A stretch of DNA of 8,849 bases from JAGGAG01 sp031402225 (GCA_031402225.1 JANNSD010000149.1:1-8849); one strand, 5' to 3'. Numbered from the stretch's first letter, positions 1 through 6,589 are shown. Numbers and translations: made by a program. The notes: generated from the sequence alone by a model not told the origin.

Positions 1-267
1 GGGGGACGACGTGCCCCAACTGAGGGCCGCGGCGTGGGCGGAATCGAGCGCCTTGTCGACGTCCTCGTGGGTGGAGCGCGCGACTTCGCAGAGCGGCTGT
101 CCGGTGATGGGTGATGGATTGATGAAGTACTGGCCGCGGGCCGGTGGGGAGTACTCGCCGCCGATCCAGTTATCGTAGCGGGCCCGGATGGGGATGCGCA
201 TCATGCTGAGCGGGGTGGAGGCGGGAATGGTGGCGCTCTTCCCGCTGGGCTTGGCAGTGGCGGTCAT
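1..267 (-). CDS. Aldehyde dehydrogenase, N-terminal part (truncated by window edge)
   Basis: This is the first 89 codons of an NAD(P)-dependent aldehyde dehydrogenase, which oxidises aldehydes to carboxylic acids in the cytoplasm. I translated it by hand from the minus strand. It reads from ATG at 267 to the window edge without a stop. Residues 29-39 (ARYDNWIGGEY), the following RGQYF-N-SP-TGQ stretch (45-57) and CEVARST-EDVDKALDSAH (60-78) are the typical opening of the ExaC/acetaldehyde dehydrogenase group of the ALDH superfamily. The catalytic Cys and Glu and the Rossmann glycines lie beyond the edge and cannot be checked. A GGAG ribosome-binding site (276-279) sits 8 bases before the ATG, which supports this start. 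The gene is divergent from the prolyl oligopeptidase across a 549-bp spacer. The exact aldehyde substrate cannot be told. Confidence 0.9.
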   Translation of the reverse strand, partial: MTATAKPSGKSATIPASTPLSMMRIPIRARYDNWIGGEYSPPARGQYFINPSPITGQPLCEVARSTHEDVDKALDSAHAAALSWGTSSP

Positions 268-275
268 GGGAGCAA

Positions 276-279
276 CTCC
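276..279 (-). promoter_or_regulatory. Ribosome-binding site of the aldehyde dehydrogenase
   Basis: On the minus strand CGGAG lies 8 bases before the ATG at 267. It fixes the start of the edge-truncated aldehyde dehydrogenase. Confidence 0.6.
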
Positions 280-340
280 GGCTGATCAGGTTGGTTGGGC
301 GCACGCGCGACGACGATCCGGTACGGTCGCGCGGCTCACA

Positions 341-348
341 AAATTATG
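341..348 (-). promoter_or_regulatory. Candidate -10 promoter element for the aldehyde dehydrogenase
   Basis: An isolated AT island in very GC-rich DNA reads CATAATTTTG on the minus strand. It contains CATAAT (five of six bases of TATAAT) and also TAATTTTG, which fits the TAnnTTTG form of Bacteroidota-type promoters. It lies about 75 bp upstream of the aldehyde dehydrogenase ATG. No convincing -35 or -33 element is seen, so this is a candidate only. Confidence 0.35.
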
Positions 349-408
349 GGGGCAGCCGGGGGGAAGCGCCAGTTCCGCTGGGCCGCGCGGGCGCTGTACC
401 GGCCGGTC

Positions 409-441
409 GGGCGGGGCGCTGCGGGGGCCGGTCGGGCGGGG
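409..441 (+). repeat. G-quadruplex-type motif within short direct repeats
   Basis: Guanine runs at 409-411, 413-416, 423-427, 434-436 and 438-441 are separated by loops of 1 to 6 bases, which meets the usual G3+N1-7 rule. The motif lies within the GGCCGGTCGGGCGGGGCGC direct repeat (401-419 and 426-444). Whether it folds or acts on transcription cannot be told from sequence. Confidence 0.5.
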
Positions 442-453
442 CGCCCGGCCCGG

Positions 454-496
454 GGTGCGGCGAATGGGGATGGCTCCGGAGGCACCGTTGCCCGGC
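454..496 (+). repeat. 43-bp dispersed repeat, copy 1 (forward)
   Basis: This 43-bp stretch matches the reverse complement of 3103-3145 at 41 of 43 positions. The mismatches are A/C at the tenth base and A/T at the thirty-first. Its core, GGATGGCTCCGGAGG, contains the palindrome CTCCGGAG, flanked by partly complementary GGGGATGG and CCGTTGCCC, so it could form an imperfect hairpin. The two copies bracket the prolyl oligopeptidase gene in opposite orientation. It encodes no visible gene and resembles a REP/MITE-like intergenic element. Confidence 0.75.
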
Positions 497-770
497 GCGT
501 TCGCCATGGACCCTGGTGTCCCGGTCGGATAGTTGGAGCGACGGCACGTGTGCCGATGGAGCCGCCCCAGCGCCGCGCCAGTCCGGGTTTCTATAGCATC
601 GCCGGTCGGTCGGGCCGGTCGGTCGGGCCCGTTGGGCGGGGCCGGTCGGGCGGGGCGCCCGGCTTCGGGAAAGGGGAACGCACGCCGGAGTTCCCCGTCG
701 ATCCGATGCACCGGTGCGTTCCACGATCCCTCGCCGGGCGCCCCATCCCTCCCGGCCCTTTTCAATGCGC

Positions 771-776
771 TATGTT
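771..776 (+). promoter_or_regulatory. Possible -10 element of the prolyl oligopeptidase
   Basis: TATGTT (four of six bases of TATAAT) lies in a locally AT-richer patch about 40 bp before the ATG at 817. No clear -35 element is visible. It is offered as a weak candidate. Confidence 0.22.
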
Positions 777-816
777 CGGATCCGATCCCGCCCCGTTCCC
801 TGAACAGGTCTTCACG

Positions 817-2934
817 ATGCGTCTGTCCGTCGCGCTCGCCATCCTGACGGCCACCGCCATCCGTCCGGTGGCGGCCCAGACCCTGTCGCCGCCGGTGGTG
901 GAGGATCCGTACATCTGGCTGGAAGAGAAGGATGGTGCCACCGCCATGGAATGGGTGGCGGTCGAGAACGGAAAGACGATTCCGCGGTTCGAGAGCGATC
1001 CGCGCTACGCCGGGTTCTACCGGGAGGCGTACGCGATCGCATCCGCCGAGGACCGGATTCCGTACCCGACGCTCACCCATGGGCGGGTGTTCAACCTGTG
1101 GCGCGACGGGGCGCATCCGCACGGCATCTGGCGCTGGACAACAGAGGCCAGCTTTCGGACGCCGCAGCCGATGTGGACGACGATGCTCGACATCGACTTT
1201 TTGGGCAAGGCTGAGGGGAAGGAGTGGGTGTGGCAGGGTGCCGACTGCCTGGGCCCGGAGGAGCGCCTCTGTCTCCTGGCCCTGTCGGCGGGGGGCGAGG
1301 ATGCGGTGACCCTGCGCGAATTCGATCTCGGCACCGGGCAATTCGTGGCGAACGGGTTCGTCCTGCCGCTCTCGAAGCAGGGTACCGCGTGGCTCGATGC
1401 CAACACGCTGCTCGTGTCGCGCGACTGGGGCCCGGGGACGATGACGGCATCGGGCTATCCGTTCGTGGTGAAGACGCTGTCGCGCGGCCAATCGATCGAG
1501 CAGGCGAAGGAGGTGTTCCGCGGGGAGGCGGCGGACCAGGTGGGGTCGTGGCCCGGGGTGCTGACCGACGGCCAGGGCCACCGAGTGCCGTTCATTCTGC
1601 GGTACTCCACCTTCTTCGGGCACGAGACGTTCGCGCTAACCGCGAACGTGACGGTCAAGCTGCCGCTGCCGGAGAAGTCGGACCTGATGGGCATGGTAGA
1701 CGGCCATGTGATCATCAAGACGAGCGAGGAGTGGACCGCGGGAGGGCGCACGATCCCAGCTGGCGCGCTGGTGTCGGTGGAGCGAACCGAGCTCAATGGG
1801 GGACCAGTGATCCCCGTGGTGCTGTTCCGGCCGACCGCGCGGCAATCGCTCGATGGCGCTGCTGCGACGCGGACGCGGGTGGTCGCGGTGATCCTCGACA
1901 ACGTGCGCAGCCGAGTGGTGGCGTTCACCCCGGGTGGCCCGGAATGGACGTCGCGCTCGCTGGGGCTGCCGGACAATGCGGCGATCAATCTTGCCGCGTC
2001 GAGCGACCGGAGCGACGAGGTCTACCTCAGCGTCACCAGTTTCATCGTCCCGACCACGCTCTGGTGGGCGAATGCCGCGACGGGACAGGTGGCGCAGGTG
2101 AAGGCGATGCCGGCGAGGTTTGATGCGTCGAACGCCGTGGTACAGCAGTTGGAGGCGACGTCGACCGACGGGACGAAGATTCCCTACTTCATCGTGCACC
2201 GGAAGGACATTCCGCTCGACGGTTCGACGCCGACGATCATGACGGCGTACGGCGGCTTCGAGGTGTCGTACACGCCCTTCTATTCCGGCACCATGGGGAA
2301 GCTGTGGCTCGAGCGCGGGGGGAGCTTCGTGCTGGCGAACATCCGGGGCGGGGGCGAGTTCGGTCCGGCGTGGCATGAGGCGGGGCGGAAGACGAAGCGG
2401 CAAGTGATCTACGACGACTTCGCGGCGGTGGCGCAGGACATCTTCGCGCGGAAGCTGTCGAGTCCGGCGAAGTTCGGTATCTACGGCGGATCGAATGGGG
2501 GACTGCTGATGGGTGTGGAGATGGAGCAGCATCCCGACCTGTGGAACGCGGTGGTGATCCAGGTTCCGCTGCTGGACATGATGCGGTACGAGCAGATCCA
2601 GGCGGGCGCGTCGTGGGTTGACGAGTACGGTTCGGCGTCGGTGCCGGAGGAAGCGGCGTTCCTGCAGACGATCTCGCCGTACCAGAACCTGAAGCCGGGG
2701 GTGAGGTACCCGGAGCCGTTCATCTGGACCACGACGAAGGATGACCGGGTGGGTCCGCAGCATGCGCGGAAGTTCGCGGCGCGGATGAGCGAGTACGGGT
2801 TGCCGTACCTGTACTACGAAGACACGGCGGGCGGGCATTCGGGGGATGCGGACATTGCGCAGGGGGCGCGGCTCAAGGCGCTGGAGATGACGTATTTCAG
2901 CCAGAAGCTGATCGGGGCCGGACGGGTGGAGTGA
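817..2934 (+). CDS. Secreted prolyl oligopeptidase family serine peptidase (S9A)
   Basis: This 705-residue protein belongs to peptidase family S9A, which cleaves short peptides, usually after proline. Residues 1-20 form a signal peptide ending PVAA before Gln21, so the enzyme probably acts in the periplasm. D-P-Y-x-W-L-E (30-36) is the usual N-terminal signature. A beta-propeller region follows, then the alpha/beta hydrolase domain: TAYGGF (476-481), NIRGGGEFG (508-516), the nucleophile elbow GGSNGG with Ser559, DDRV with the catalytic Asp at 642 or 643, and GGHSGDAD with His674. The triad is intact and the length is normal. The frame stays open back to 295, but the ATG at 817 is preferred because it begins the signal peptide and has AGGT 7 bases upstream; the upstream translation is low-complexity spacer. 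The gene stands alone on the plus strand, divergent from the aldehyde dehydrogenase and convergent with the kinase. Confidence 0.93.
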   Translation: MRLSVALAILTATAIRPVAAQTLSPPVVEDPYIWLEEKDGATAMEWVAVENGKTIPRFESDPRYAGFYREAYAIASAEDRIPYPTLTHGRVFNLWRDGAHPHGIWRWTTEASFRTPQPMWTTMLDIDFLGKAEGKEWVWQGADCLGPEERLCLLALSAGGEDAVTLREFDLGTGQFVANGFVLPLSKQGTAWLDANTLLVSRDWGPGTMTASGYPFVVKTLSRGQSIEQAKEVFRGEAADQVGSWPGVLTDGQGHRVPFILRYSTFFGHETFALTANVTVKLPLPEKSDLMGMVDGHVIIKTSEEWTAGGRTIPAGALVSVERTELNGGPVIPVVLFRPTARQSLDGAAATRTRVVAVILDNVRSRVVAFTPGGPEWTSRSLGLPDNAAINLAASSDRSDEVYLSVTSFIVPTTLWWANAATGQVAQVKAMPARFDASNAVVQQLEATSTDGTKIPYFIVHRKDIPLDGSTPTIMTAYGGFEVSYTPFYSGTMGKLWLERGGSFVLANIRGGGEFGPAWHEAGRKTKRQVIYDDFAAVAQDIFARKLSSPAKFGIYGGSNGGLLMGVEMEQHPDLWNAVVIQVPLLDMMRYEQIQAGASWVDEYGSASVPEEAAFLQTISPYQNLKPGVRYPEPFIWTTTKDDRVGPQHARKFAARMSEYGLPYLYYEDTAGGHSGDADIAQGARLKALEMTYFSQKLIGAGRVE

Positions 2935-2960
2935 ATGCGTGGGTTGCGCCTGACGGGCGG

Positions 2961-3013
2961 GGCGCGGCTGTGGGGCGGCTGTGGCGGCGCTGTGGCGCGG
3001 CTGTGGGGCGGCT
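2961..3013 (+). repeat. 20-bp direct repeat, 33-bp period
   Basis: GGCGCGGCTGTGGGGCGGCT occurs exactly at 2961-2980 and again at 2994-3013. The intervening bases (GTGGCGGCGCTGT) are a degenerate version of the same unit. It begins 27 bp after the peptidase stop codon and encodes nothing recognisable. Confidence 0.75.
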
Positions 3014-3102
3014 CCTTCGGCTCCCGTGCCGGCGCGGCCGAGTCCTGATCGCGCCAGCTCGATCATTGGGGATGCGCGTGGGGCCAGGTCGATTGCGCCG
3101 CT

Positions 3103-3145
3103 GCCGGGCAACGGAGCCTCCGGAGCCATCCCCATGCGCCGCACC
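3103..3145 (-). repeat. 43-bp dispersed repeat, copy 2 (inverted)
   Basis: Read on the minus strand, this matches 454-496 at 41 of 43 positions. It lies 8 bp from the last codon of the dehydrogenase relic and about 170 bp after the peptidase stop. Beyond the 43 bp the similarity to copy 1 fades into a weak match on one side, so the full element may have been somewhat longer. Confidence 0.75.
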
Positions 3146-3152
3146 TGGCGCG

Positions 3153-3299
3153 TCATGTTGCGCCCTCCCGCCCTACCCACCAGAGACCCTCAGCGAGCAC
3201 GCGATTCCAGGCCTTGGTCGCGGCGTAGTGGGCGACGAGGGCGGTTTCCTGCATGCCGCTCAGCGGTGGGGCCCGGCGCGCGACGACGACCCGGGATGG
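3153..3299 (-). pseudogene. Short-chain dehydrogenase/reductase remnant (YxxxK segment)
   Basis: I translated this by hand on the minus strand. Between a TGA at 3300-3302 and a TGA at 3153-3155 lies a 48-codon open stretch. It contains S-G-M-Q-E-T-A-L-V-A-H-Y-A-A-T-K-A-W-N-R-V-L-A-E-G-L-W-W. This is the active-site helix of short-chain dehydrogenases: strand-5 residues RVVV upstream, then the catalytic pair Y-x3-K in AHYAATKAW, then the LAE-LW pattern that normally continues as ELR. The match stops at LWW, and the next codons run into repeat DNA. No nucleotide-binding TGxxxGIG part is present, and the frame upstream enters the kinase 3' end. It is a relic of a once complete gene. It is a different subfamily from the intact dehydrogenase at 8061-8849. 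It is too short and too incomplete to be an enzyme. Confidence 0.68.
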
Positions 3300-3322
3300 T
3301 CACGCGCGTTCCCGGTTTATTC
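3291..3322 (+). terminator. Candidate hairpin terminator between convergent genes
   Basis: CCGGGA (3291-3296) and TCCCGG (3310-3315) form a 6-bp stem with a 13-base loop. On the plus strand the stem is followed by TTTATT, as in an intrinsic terminator that could end the peptidase transcript. On the minus strand the same stem starts one base after the kinase stop codon, but without a T run. The stem is short, so this is a modest candidate. Confidence 0.35.
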
Positions 3323-5215
3323 CGCAGCGACCGACCGACTGACCGCGCGCTCGACTTCCTGCTGGGCGTCCGCGAGGCGGCCCAGGTCCTCGCCGATGAG
3401 GCGGGCCGCGTCGATGAGCGTGGTGAGTGGCGCGAGATCGGCCGCTCCCGCGTGGAGGCGGAGCAGGTCGAGGCGGATGCCCTCGAGCGCCGCGACGCTC
3501 TCGGCGAGCCGCGTGGCGGCCGCCTTCTTCCGGGCCGCCATCGCCTCGGACTCGGCGACACCCGATGGGGCAAGGGCCGTGACCAACTCGATGTCCGCGC
3601 GCGCCTCGGCGGCACGGGCCTCGAGACGTTCGACGATCGCCGGCAGCCCCGCGAGCTGTTCGCGGTGCTCCTTCGGCAGCGCCGCGAAGAGCTCTGACGC
3701 GGCGACGCCGAGTGCCGCCTCGGTGGCGCGGAACGCGGATGCGCCCGCGAGCTGCGAGCGTTCGGGGGCACCGAGACGGCGGGCGATCCACTCTCCCACC
3801 CGGCTGTTCCAGAGGCGCTCACGGATACCGGCCTGCCACCACTGGCGAATCCCATTGGGAATGAACTGCACATCGAGCGCATTGCTCGCGGCTCCCAGCA
3901 CCATCGTGATGAACAGCGGCACGACGAAGAACAGCATGTTGACCTGATTCTCCACGAGCGTCCCCTGGAGGACCAATCCGAACGTGACGCCGAGCCAGGT
4001 AGCCGAGCCGGCGGTGGCGAGTCGCAGGACCCGGTGGGTGAGGGGCTCCTTGTCGTCTCGAGCAAGTGCCTCGGTCTCGGCCCGCTCGCGCTGTGCGACC
4101 CTGAGCGCCGCCCGCAAGTCGGCGAGACTGTGTCCCGCGCGGAACTGCCGGCGCGCCTGATTGAGGTGGAAACCGACGATGGGCAGGAGCGGCGACAAGG
4201 TGATCGCTGCGAGGAGCACGGGGTCCGCCAACCGATTGCCGCCGAGCCAGGCGATGACGTTGCCCACCGTGAGGGTTCCGAACAACCCGGACCACGCCAT
4301 GTAGGGAACCAGGAGCGGATTTCGGGTGGCCAGCCAGGCGCGCAGCGTGGGCGGCAGTGCCGGCCGCGTGTCCGGCGCCGGGGCGAGTGCCTCGGCCAGC
4401 GCCTCGCCGTCGGTGAATCGCGCCGCGGGGTCGGGTGCGAGGCACCGGTCGATGGCCGCGCCGAACGCGGGAGGCAGCCCGGGCGCTGCGTGCATGACGC
4501 TCGGTGGCGCCTCTGTTGCCTGGCGCAGAAGCAGTGCGGGCAGCGTGTGCGACTCGAAGGGCAGTCGGCCGCTTACGGCGAGGTAGCCGACGACGCCGAG
4601 GGCGTAGATATCGCTGCGTCCATCGAGGGGTTCGCCCGCCGCCTGCTCGGGGCTCATGAAGTGCGCGGTGCCCATGATCTTCCCGGGATCGGTGATGGAC
4701 GCGGGGTCCGCACCACCGTGAGCGATACCGAAGTCGGTGACGAGCGCGCGACCGGTGCCGGCCTCGAGCAGGATGTTGTCCGGCTTGACGTCGCGGTGCA
4801 CGATGCCGCGTCCGTGCGCGTAGGCGAGTGCCCAGGCCACTTCGCGCAGGACGCGGGTCGCGTCGGAAGGCGGCAGGGGACCCCGGGTGCGCAGCCGCTC
4901 GCCGAGCGTCTCGCCCTCCACGTAGCTCATGACGAAGAAGACGAAGCCGCCGGCGTCGCCGACGCGATGGATGGGGACGATGTGCGGGTGCGAGAGCCCG
5001 GCGGCCATCCGGGCTTCGCGGACGAAGCGCTCGCGCGCGGCCGGGATGCGGGCGAGATGGGTGGGAAGGACCTTGATGGCGACATCGCGATCGAGTTGCA
5101 CTTCGCGCGCGAGAAAGACGACTCCCATGCCGCCACGACCGAGCTCGCGCTGGAGCGAGTACTCGCCGGCCAGGGCGGCCTGGAGGTCGAGGAACTCGGT
5201 GGAGGGATGGGTCAC
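3317..5215 (-). CDS. Membrane-anchored Ser/Thr protein kinase with coiled-coil tail
   Basis: This 632-residue protein is a Hanks-type (PknB-like) Ser/Thr kinase. The kinase domain spans about residues 19-285 and looks active: glycine loop GRGGMG (26-31), ATP lysine in AIKVLP (Lys48), alpha-C Glu67, HRDVKPDN (140-147), DFG (161-163), GT (182-183), SPE in place of APE (188-190) and Asp202 in SDIYALG. Four hydrophobic segments follow, near 301-324, 331-350, 400-420 and 426-444; a charged helix (about 355-392) separates the two pairs. The remaining 180 or so residues are Ala/Glu/Arg/Leu-rich and likely coiled coil. There are no PASTA or other extracellular sensor repeats. The start is GTG at 5215, preceded by AGGGTGAGGG; it gives the usual short lead into the kinase fold. 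It lies 36 bp after the 98-residue gene and is probably co-transcribed with it. Substrates are unknown. Confidence 0.95.
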   Translation of the reverse strand: MTHPSTEFLDLQAALAGEYSLQRELGRGGMGVVFLAREVQLDRDVAIKVLPTHLARIPAARERFVREARMAAGLSHPHIVPIHRVGDAGGFVFFVMSYVEGETLGERLRTRGPLPPSDATRVLREVAWALAYAHGRGIVHRDVKPDNILLEAGTGRALVTDFGIAHGGADPASITDPGKIMGTAHFMSPEQAAGEPLDGRSDIYALGVVGYLAVSGRLPFESHTLPALLLRQATEAPPSVMHAAPGLPPAFGAAIDRCLAPDPAARFTDGEALAEALAPAPDTRPALPPTLRAWLATRNPLLVPYMAWSGLFGTLTVGNVIAWLGGNRLADPVLLAAITLSPLLPIVGFHLNQARRQFRAGHSLADLRAALRVAQRERAETEALARDDKEPLTHRVLRLATAGSATWLGVTFGLVLQGTLVENQVNMLFFVVPLFITMVLGAASNALDVQFIPNGIRQWWQAGIRERLWNSRVGEWIARRLGAPERSQLAGASAFRATEAALGVAASELFAALPKEHREQLAGLPAIVERLEARAAEARADIELVTALAPSGVAESEAMAARKKAAATRLAESVAALEGIRLDLLRLHAGAADLAPLTTLIDAARLIGEDLGRLADAQQEVERAVSRSVAAE

Positions 5216-5251
5216 GCCCTCACCCTGGCCGACAGAGGCTTCATTCGGGCG

Positions 5252-5548
5252 CTAGAGAGGCACGCTGATGGTGTACGTGCCGGACACCTTCGCGTCGCCC
5301 CGGATCTGAATGTCCACGGTCTGGGCACCCACGAGCTTGAGGGTTCGCGTCTCGGTCGATCCGGAGAGCAGCAGGCCGTCGACGGCGGCGGTGCCGTTGA
5401 CGAGCACCTGGATGCCGCCTTCGGCCTGGCGCGAGTCCGTCGTGACCGTCAGCACGATGGTTTCCCTCGGTCCGGAGTAGACGCGGTCGGTCTGGTCCTT
5501 TGGTCCGACGGCGAAGATCGCCGAGTGGGTTGCAACGCCGCTGGCCAT
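5252..5548 (-). CDS. Small beta-rich protein of unknown function
   Basis: This 98-residue protein is not a family I recognise. It is real by context: a perfect AAGGAG (5555-5560) sits 6 bases before the ATG, and it fits between two codirectional genes with gaps of 41 and 36 bp. It has no signal peptide, no membrane segment and no cysteine. Alternating hydrophobic and Thr/Val-rich stretches (ETIVLTVTT 29-37, GIQVLVNG, TRTLKLVGAQTVDIQIRG, SGTYTISVPL at the C-terminus) suggest a compact all-beta fold ending in a strand. Its position directly before the kinase hints that it may be a partner or substrate of the kinase, but nothing in the sequence proves this. Confidence 0.75.
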   Translation of the reverse strand: MASGVATHSAIFAVGPKDQTDRVYSGPRETIVLTVTTDSRQAEGGIQVLVNGTAAVDGLLLSGSTETRTLKLVGAQTVDIQIRGDAKVSGTYTISVPL

Positions 5549-5554
5549 GGAGCG

Positions 5555-5560
5555 CTCCTT
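5555..5560 (-). promoter_or_regulatory. Strong ribosome-binding site of the 98-residue gene
   Basis: A perfect AAGGAG on the minus strand, 6 bases before the ATG at 5548, supports both the reality and the start of this unrecognised small gene. Confidence 0.75.
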
Positions 5561-5589
5561 GATGGAAATGGTGGGTCAACACGACTCAC

Positions 5590-6576
5590 TCAATGTGCTT
5601 TCCGGGCGAGCCAGTCGTCCAGGCGCACGGCGGCGACCGAGTCGCGCGCAGTGCTGGAGTCGATCCAGCCGCGATACTCCGGCAGCTTCTTGAGGTAGGT
5701 GAGGTACCGCGGATAGGTGGCAGGGTCCTTTCCGTCCAGGATCTCGACCGCGGTCTTCACGGTCGCGGCCGCAAAGGCGCGCCAGATGCGCTCGCCGAAG
5801 GCGGCCGTTGCCAGGCTCGGCGCGCCGAGGTAGCCGGGCCATCCGGGCTTCCGGGCTACCGCAAAGGCTTCGGCGTAATTGGCGCCCGCGACTGACGGCG
5901 CGTCCTTGTATCCGGGCGCCACAAGGTCCGGTCGCAGGTATAGCATGAGGCTGTGTTCGTCCATGCCCGCGTGCAGGGAGAGCCCATCCGCGGCCTTTTC
6001 GGCGGGTGTCATGACGCTCATGGCGCCGCCCCAGCCACCGAGCACGGGCAGCAATCCCCACAGGTTCACCATGGTGCCACCCCAGGTGGCGTGGAAGTAA
6101 TCGCCGGCATCGTCGAGTGCCCCGATGTGCAGCGGTGAACCATGCACATTGACGACGAGTATCCAGCGGAAGCCCTGTTCTGCCAGCTCGTCGGCGAGAT
6201 CGGCATAGGTTGCGCGCAACGTCGAGGGGCGAATGGCGTAGGTGCCGGGGAAGGAGTATTGGCCCCCGATTTCATTGGAGCCGCTCGCGCCGACCGAGAC
6301 GGGCGGGAAGACGAGGACGGTCCAGCCGGGGCGCGCCTGGACGATGCCCTGGGCGAGTTCGCTGGTGAGGCGCGCGCTGAGGATACCGTCGGTGAAGGCT
6401 GGGAGGTACGGGCCATGTTCCTCCAGCATGCCGCCCTGGAGAATGACCACGGTGCGCGCGCGGTCGAGGGCGAGGATCTCGCGGGTGTTCAGGTCGGCCA
6501 CCTGCAGGACCTGCGCGGGGAGCGCGCGACCGAGCAGCAGCGCACAGGTCAACAGCACACCGACTCGATACTGCAT
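5590..6576 (-). CDS. Secreted creatininase-family amidohydrolase
   Basis: This 328-residue protein belongs to the creatininase family, metal-dependent amidohydrolases that open cyclic amides such as creatinine or act in cofactor side paths. Residues 1-21 are a signal peptide ending LPA before Gln22, so it is probably periplasmic. The family motifs are in order: GGMLEEHGPYLPAFTD (48-63), with Glu52/53, His54 and Asp63 as likely metal ligands; a PPVSVGASGSNEIGG stretch (91-105) in place of the usual P-x-x-G-x-S; VNVHGSPLH (142-150) in place of NGHGGN; and HAGMDEHSLMLYLRPDLV (202-219), matching the HAG-x-x-E-T-S segment with Glu207. At 328 residues it is longer than the usual 240-260; the extra length is the signal peptide and a C-terminal extension. 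ATG at 6576 has AAGGAG (6583-6588) 6 bases upstream. The true substrate is unknown; creatinine itself should not be assumed. Confidence 0.87.
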   Translation of the reverse strand: MQYRVGVLLTCALLLGRALPAQVLQVADLNTREILALDRARTVVILQGGMLEEHGPYLPAFTDGILSARLTSELAQGIVQARPGWTVLVFPPVSVGASGSNEIGGQYSFPGTYAIRPSTLRATYADLADELAEQGFRWILVVNVHGSPLHIGALDDAGDYFHATWGGTMVNLWGLLPVLGGWGGAMSVMTPAEKAADGLSLHAGMDEHSLMLYLRPDLVAPGYKDAPSVAGANYAEAFAVARKPGWPGYLGAPSLATAAFGERIWRAFAAATVKTAVEILDGKDPATYPRYLTYLKKLPEYRGWIDSSTARDSVAAVRLDDWLARKAH

Positions 6577-6582
6577 GCCGGG

Positions 6583-6589
6583 CTCCTTA
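6583..6589 (-). promoter_or_regulatory. Stop codon overlapping the creatininase ribosome-binding site (TAAGGAG)
   Basis: On the minus strand TAAGGAG combines the TAA of the upstream membrane-protein frame (6587-6589) with the AAGGAG of the creatininase gene (6583-6588). This arrangement usually means the two genes were translated in a coupled way from one mRNA. Because the upstream gene is now frameshifted, its ribosomes would stop earlier, so coupling may be lost. Confidence 0.65.

Larger units (their letters stand above)
401..663 (+). repeat. Short GC-rich direct repeats (19-bp unit x3, 26-bp pair, 13-bp tandem)
   Basis: The 19-mer GGCCGGTCGGGCGGGGCGC occurs exactly at 401-419, 426-444 and 640-658. 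The last two copies extend to a 26-bp identity (424-449 and 638-663). A perfect 13-bp tandem, CCGGTCGGTCGGG, lies at 602-614 and 615-627. The units share a GGTCGGGC core. Spacing is irregular and units are unlike a CRISPR. They look like slippage or recombination products of a low-complexity spacer, or an intergenic repeat family. Confidence 0.75.
268..816. other. Divergent intergenic spacer, GC-rich and repeat-bearing
   Basis: These 549 bp separate the minus-strand aldehyde dehydrogenase and the plus-strand peptidase. I see no convincing gene. Open frames run through it on both strands only because stops are rare at this GC content, and their translations are Arg/Pro/Gly-rich. It holds GGTCGGGC-type direct repeats, a G-quadruplex motif, one copy of the 43-bp repeat shared with 3103-3145, and a possible promoter for each flanking gene. 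Confidence 0.7.
2935..3316. other. Convergent intergenic spacer with repeats and a gene relic
   Basis: This 382-bp spacer lies between the 3' ends of the prolyl oligopeptidase and the kinase. It has a low-complexity CGGCTGTGG-rich segment next to the peptidase stop, then the inverted copy of the 43-bp repeat, then a short-chain dehydrogenase fragment on the minus strand, and a possible terminator hairpin against the kinase stop. No intact gene is seen. Confidence 0.7.

Noticed and set aside
401..663. Possible CRISPR-like array
   Set aside because: Units are short, GC-only, irregularly spaced and overlapping in type; no constant repeat with unique spacers and no cas genes.
295..816. N-terminal extension of the prolyl oligopeptidase frame by 174 codons
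   Set aside because: The extension is low-complexity Arg/Gly/Pro from the repeat spacer, and a clean signal peptide begins at 817.
286..1623. Long open frame on the minus strand opposite the peptidase N-terminal half
   Set aside because: Its translation is Arg/Pro/His-rich with no motifs. It is the complement of a GC-rich real gene and of spacer DNA, and the plus strand clearly encodes the peptidase.
1636..3180. Long open frame on the minus strand opposite the peptidase C-terminal half
   Set aside because: Arg/His-rich shadow of the catalytic domain; it also runs through the 43-bp repeat and the low-complexity spacer.
3153..3299. Relic as a copy of the intact dehydrogenase at 8061-8849
   Set aside because: The active-site regions differ (AHYAATKAWNRVLAEGLWW against ASYGASKFALEALSEALAQ), so they come from separate subfamilies.
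4034..5698. Long open frame on the plus strand opposite the kinase
   Set aside because: The minus strand encodes a kinase with every catalytic motif; the plus-strand translation has no domain and crosses three real genes.
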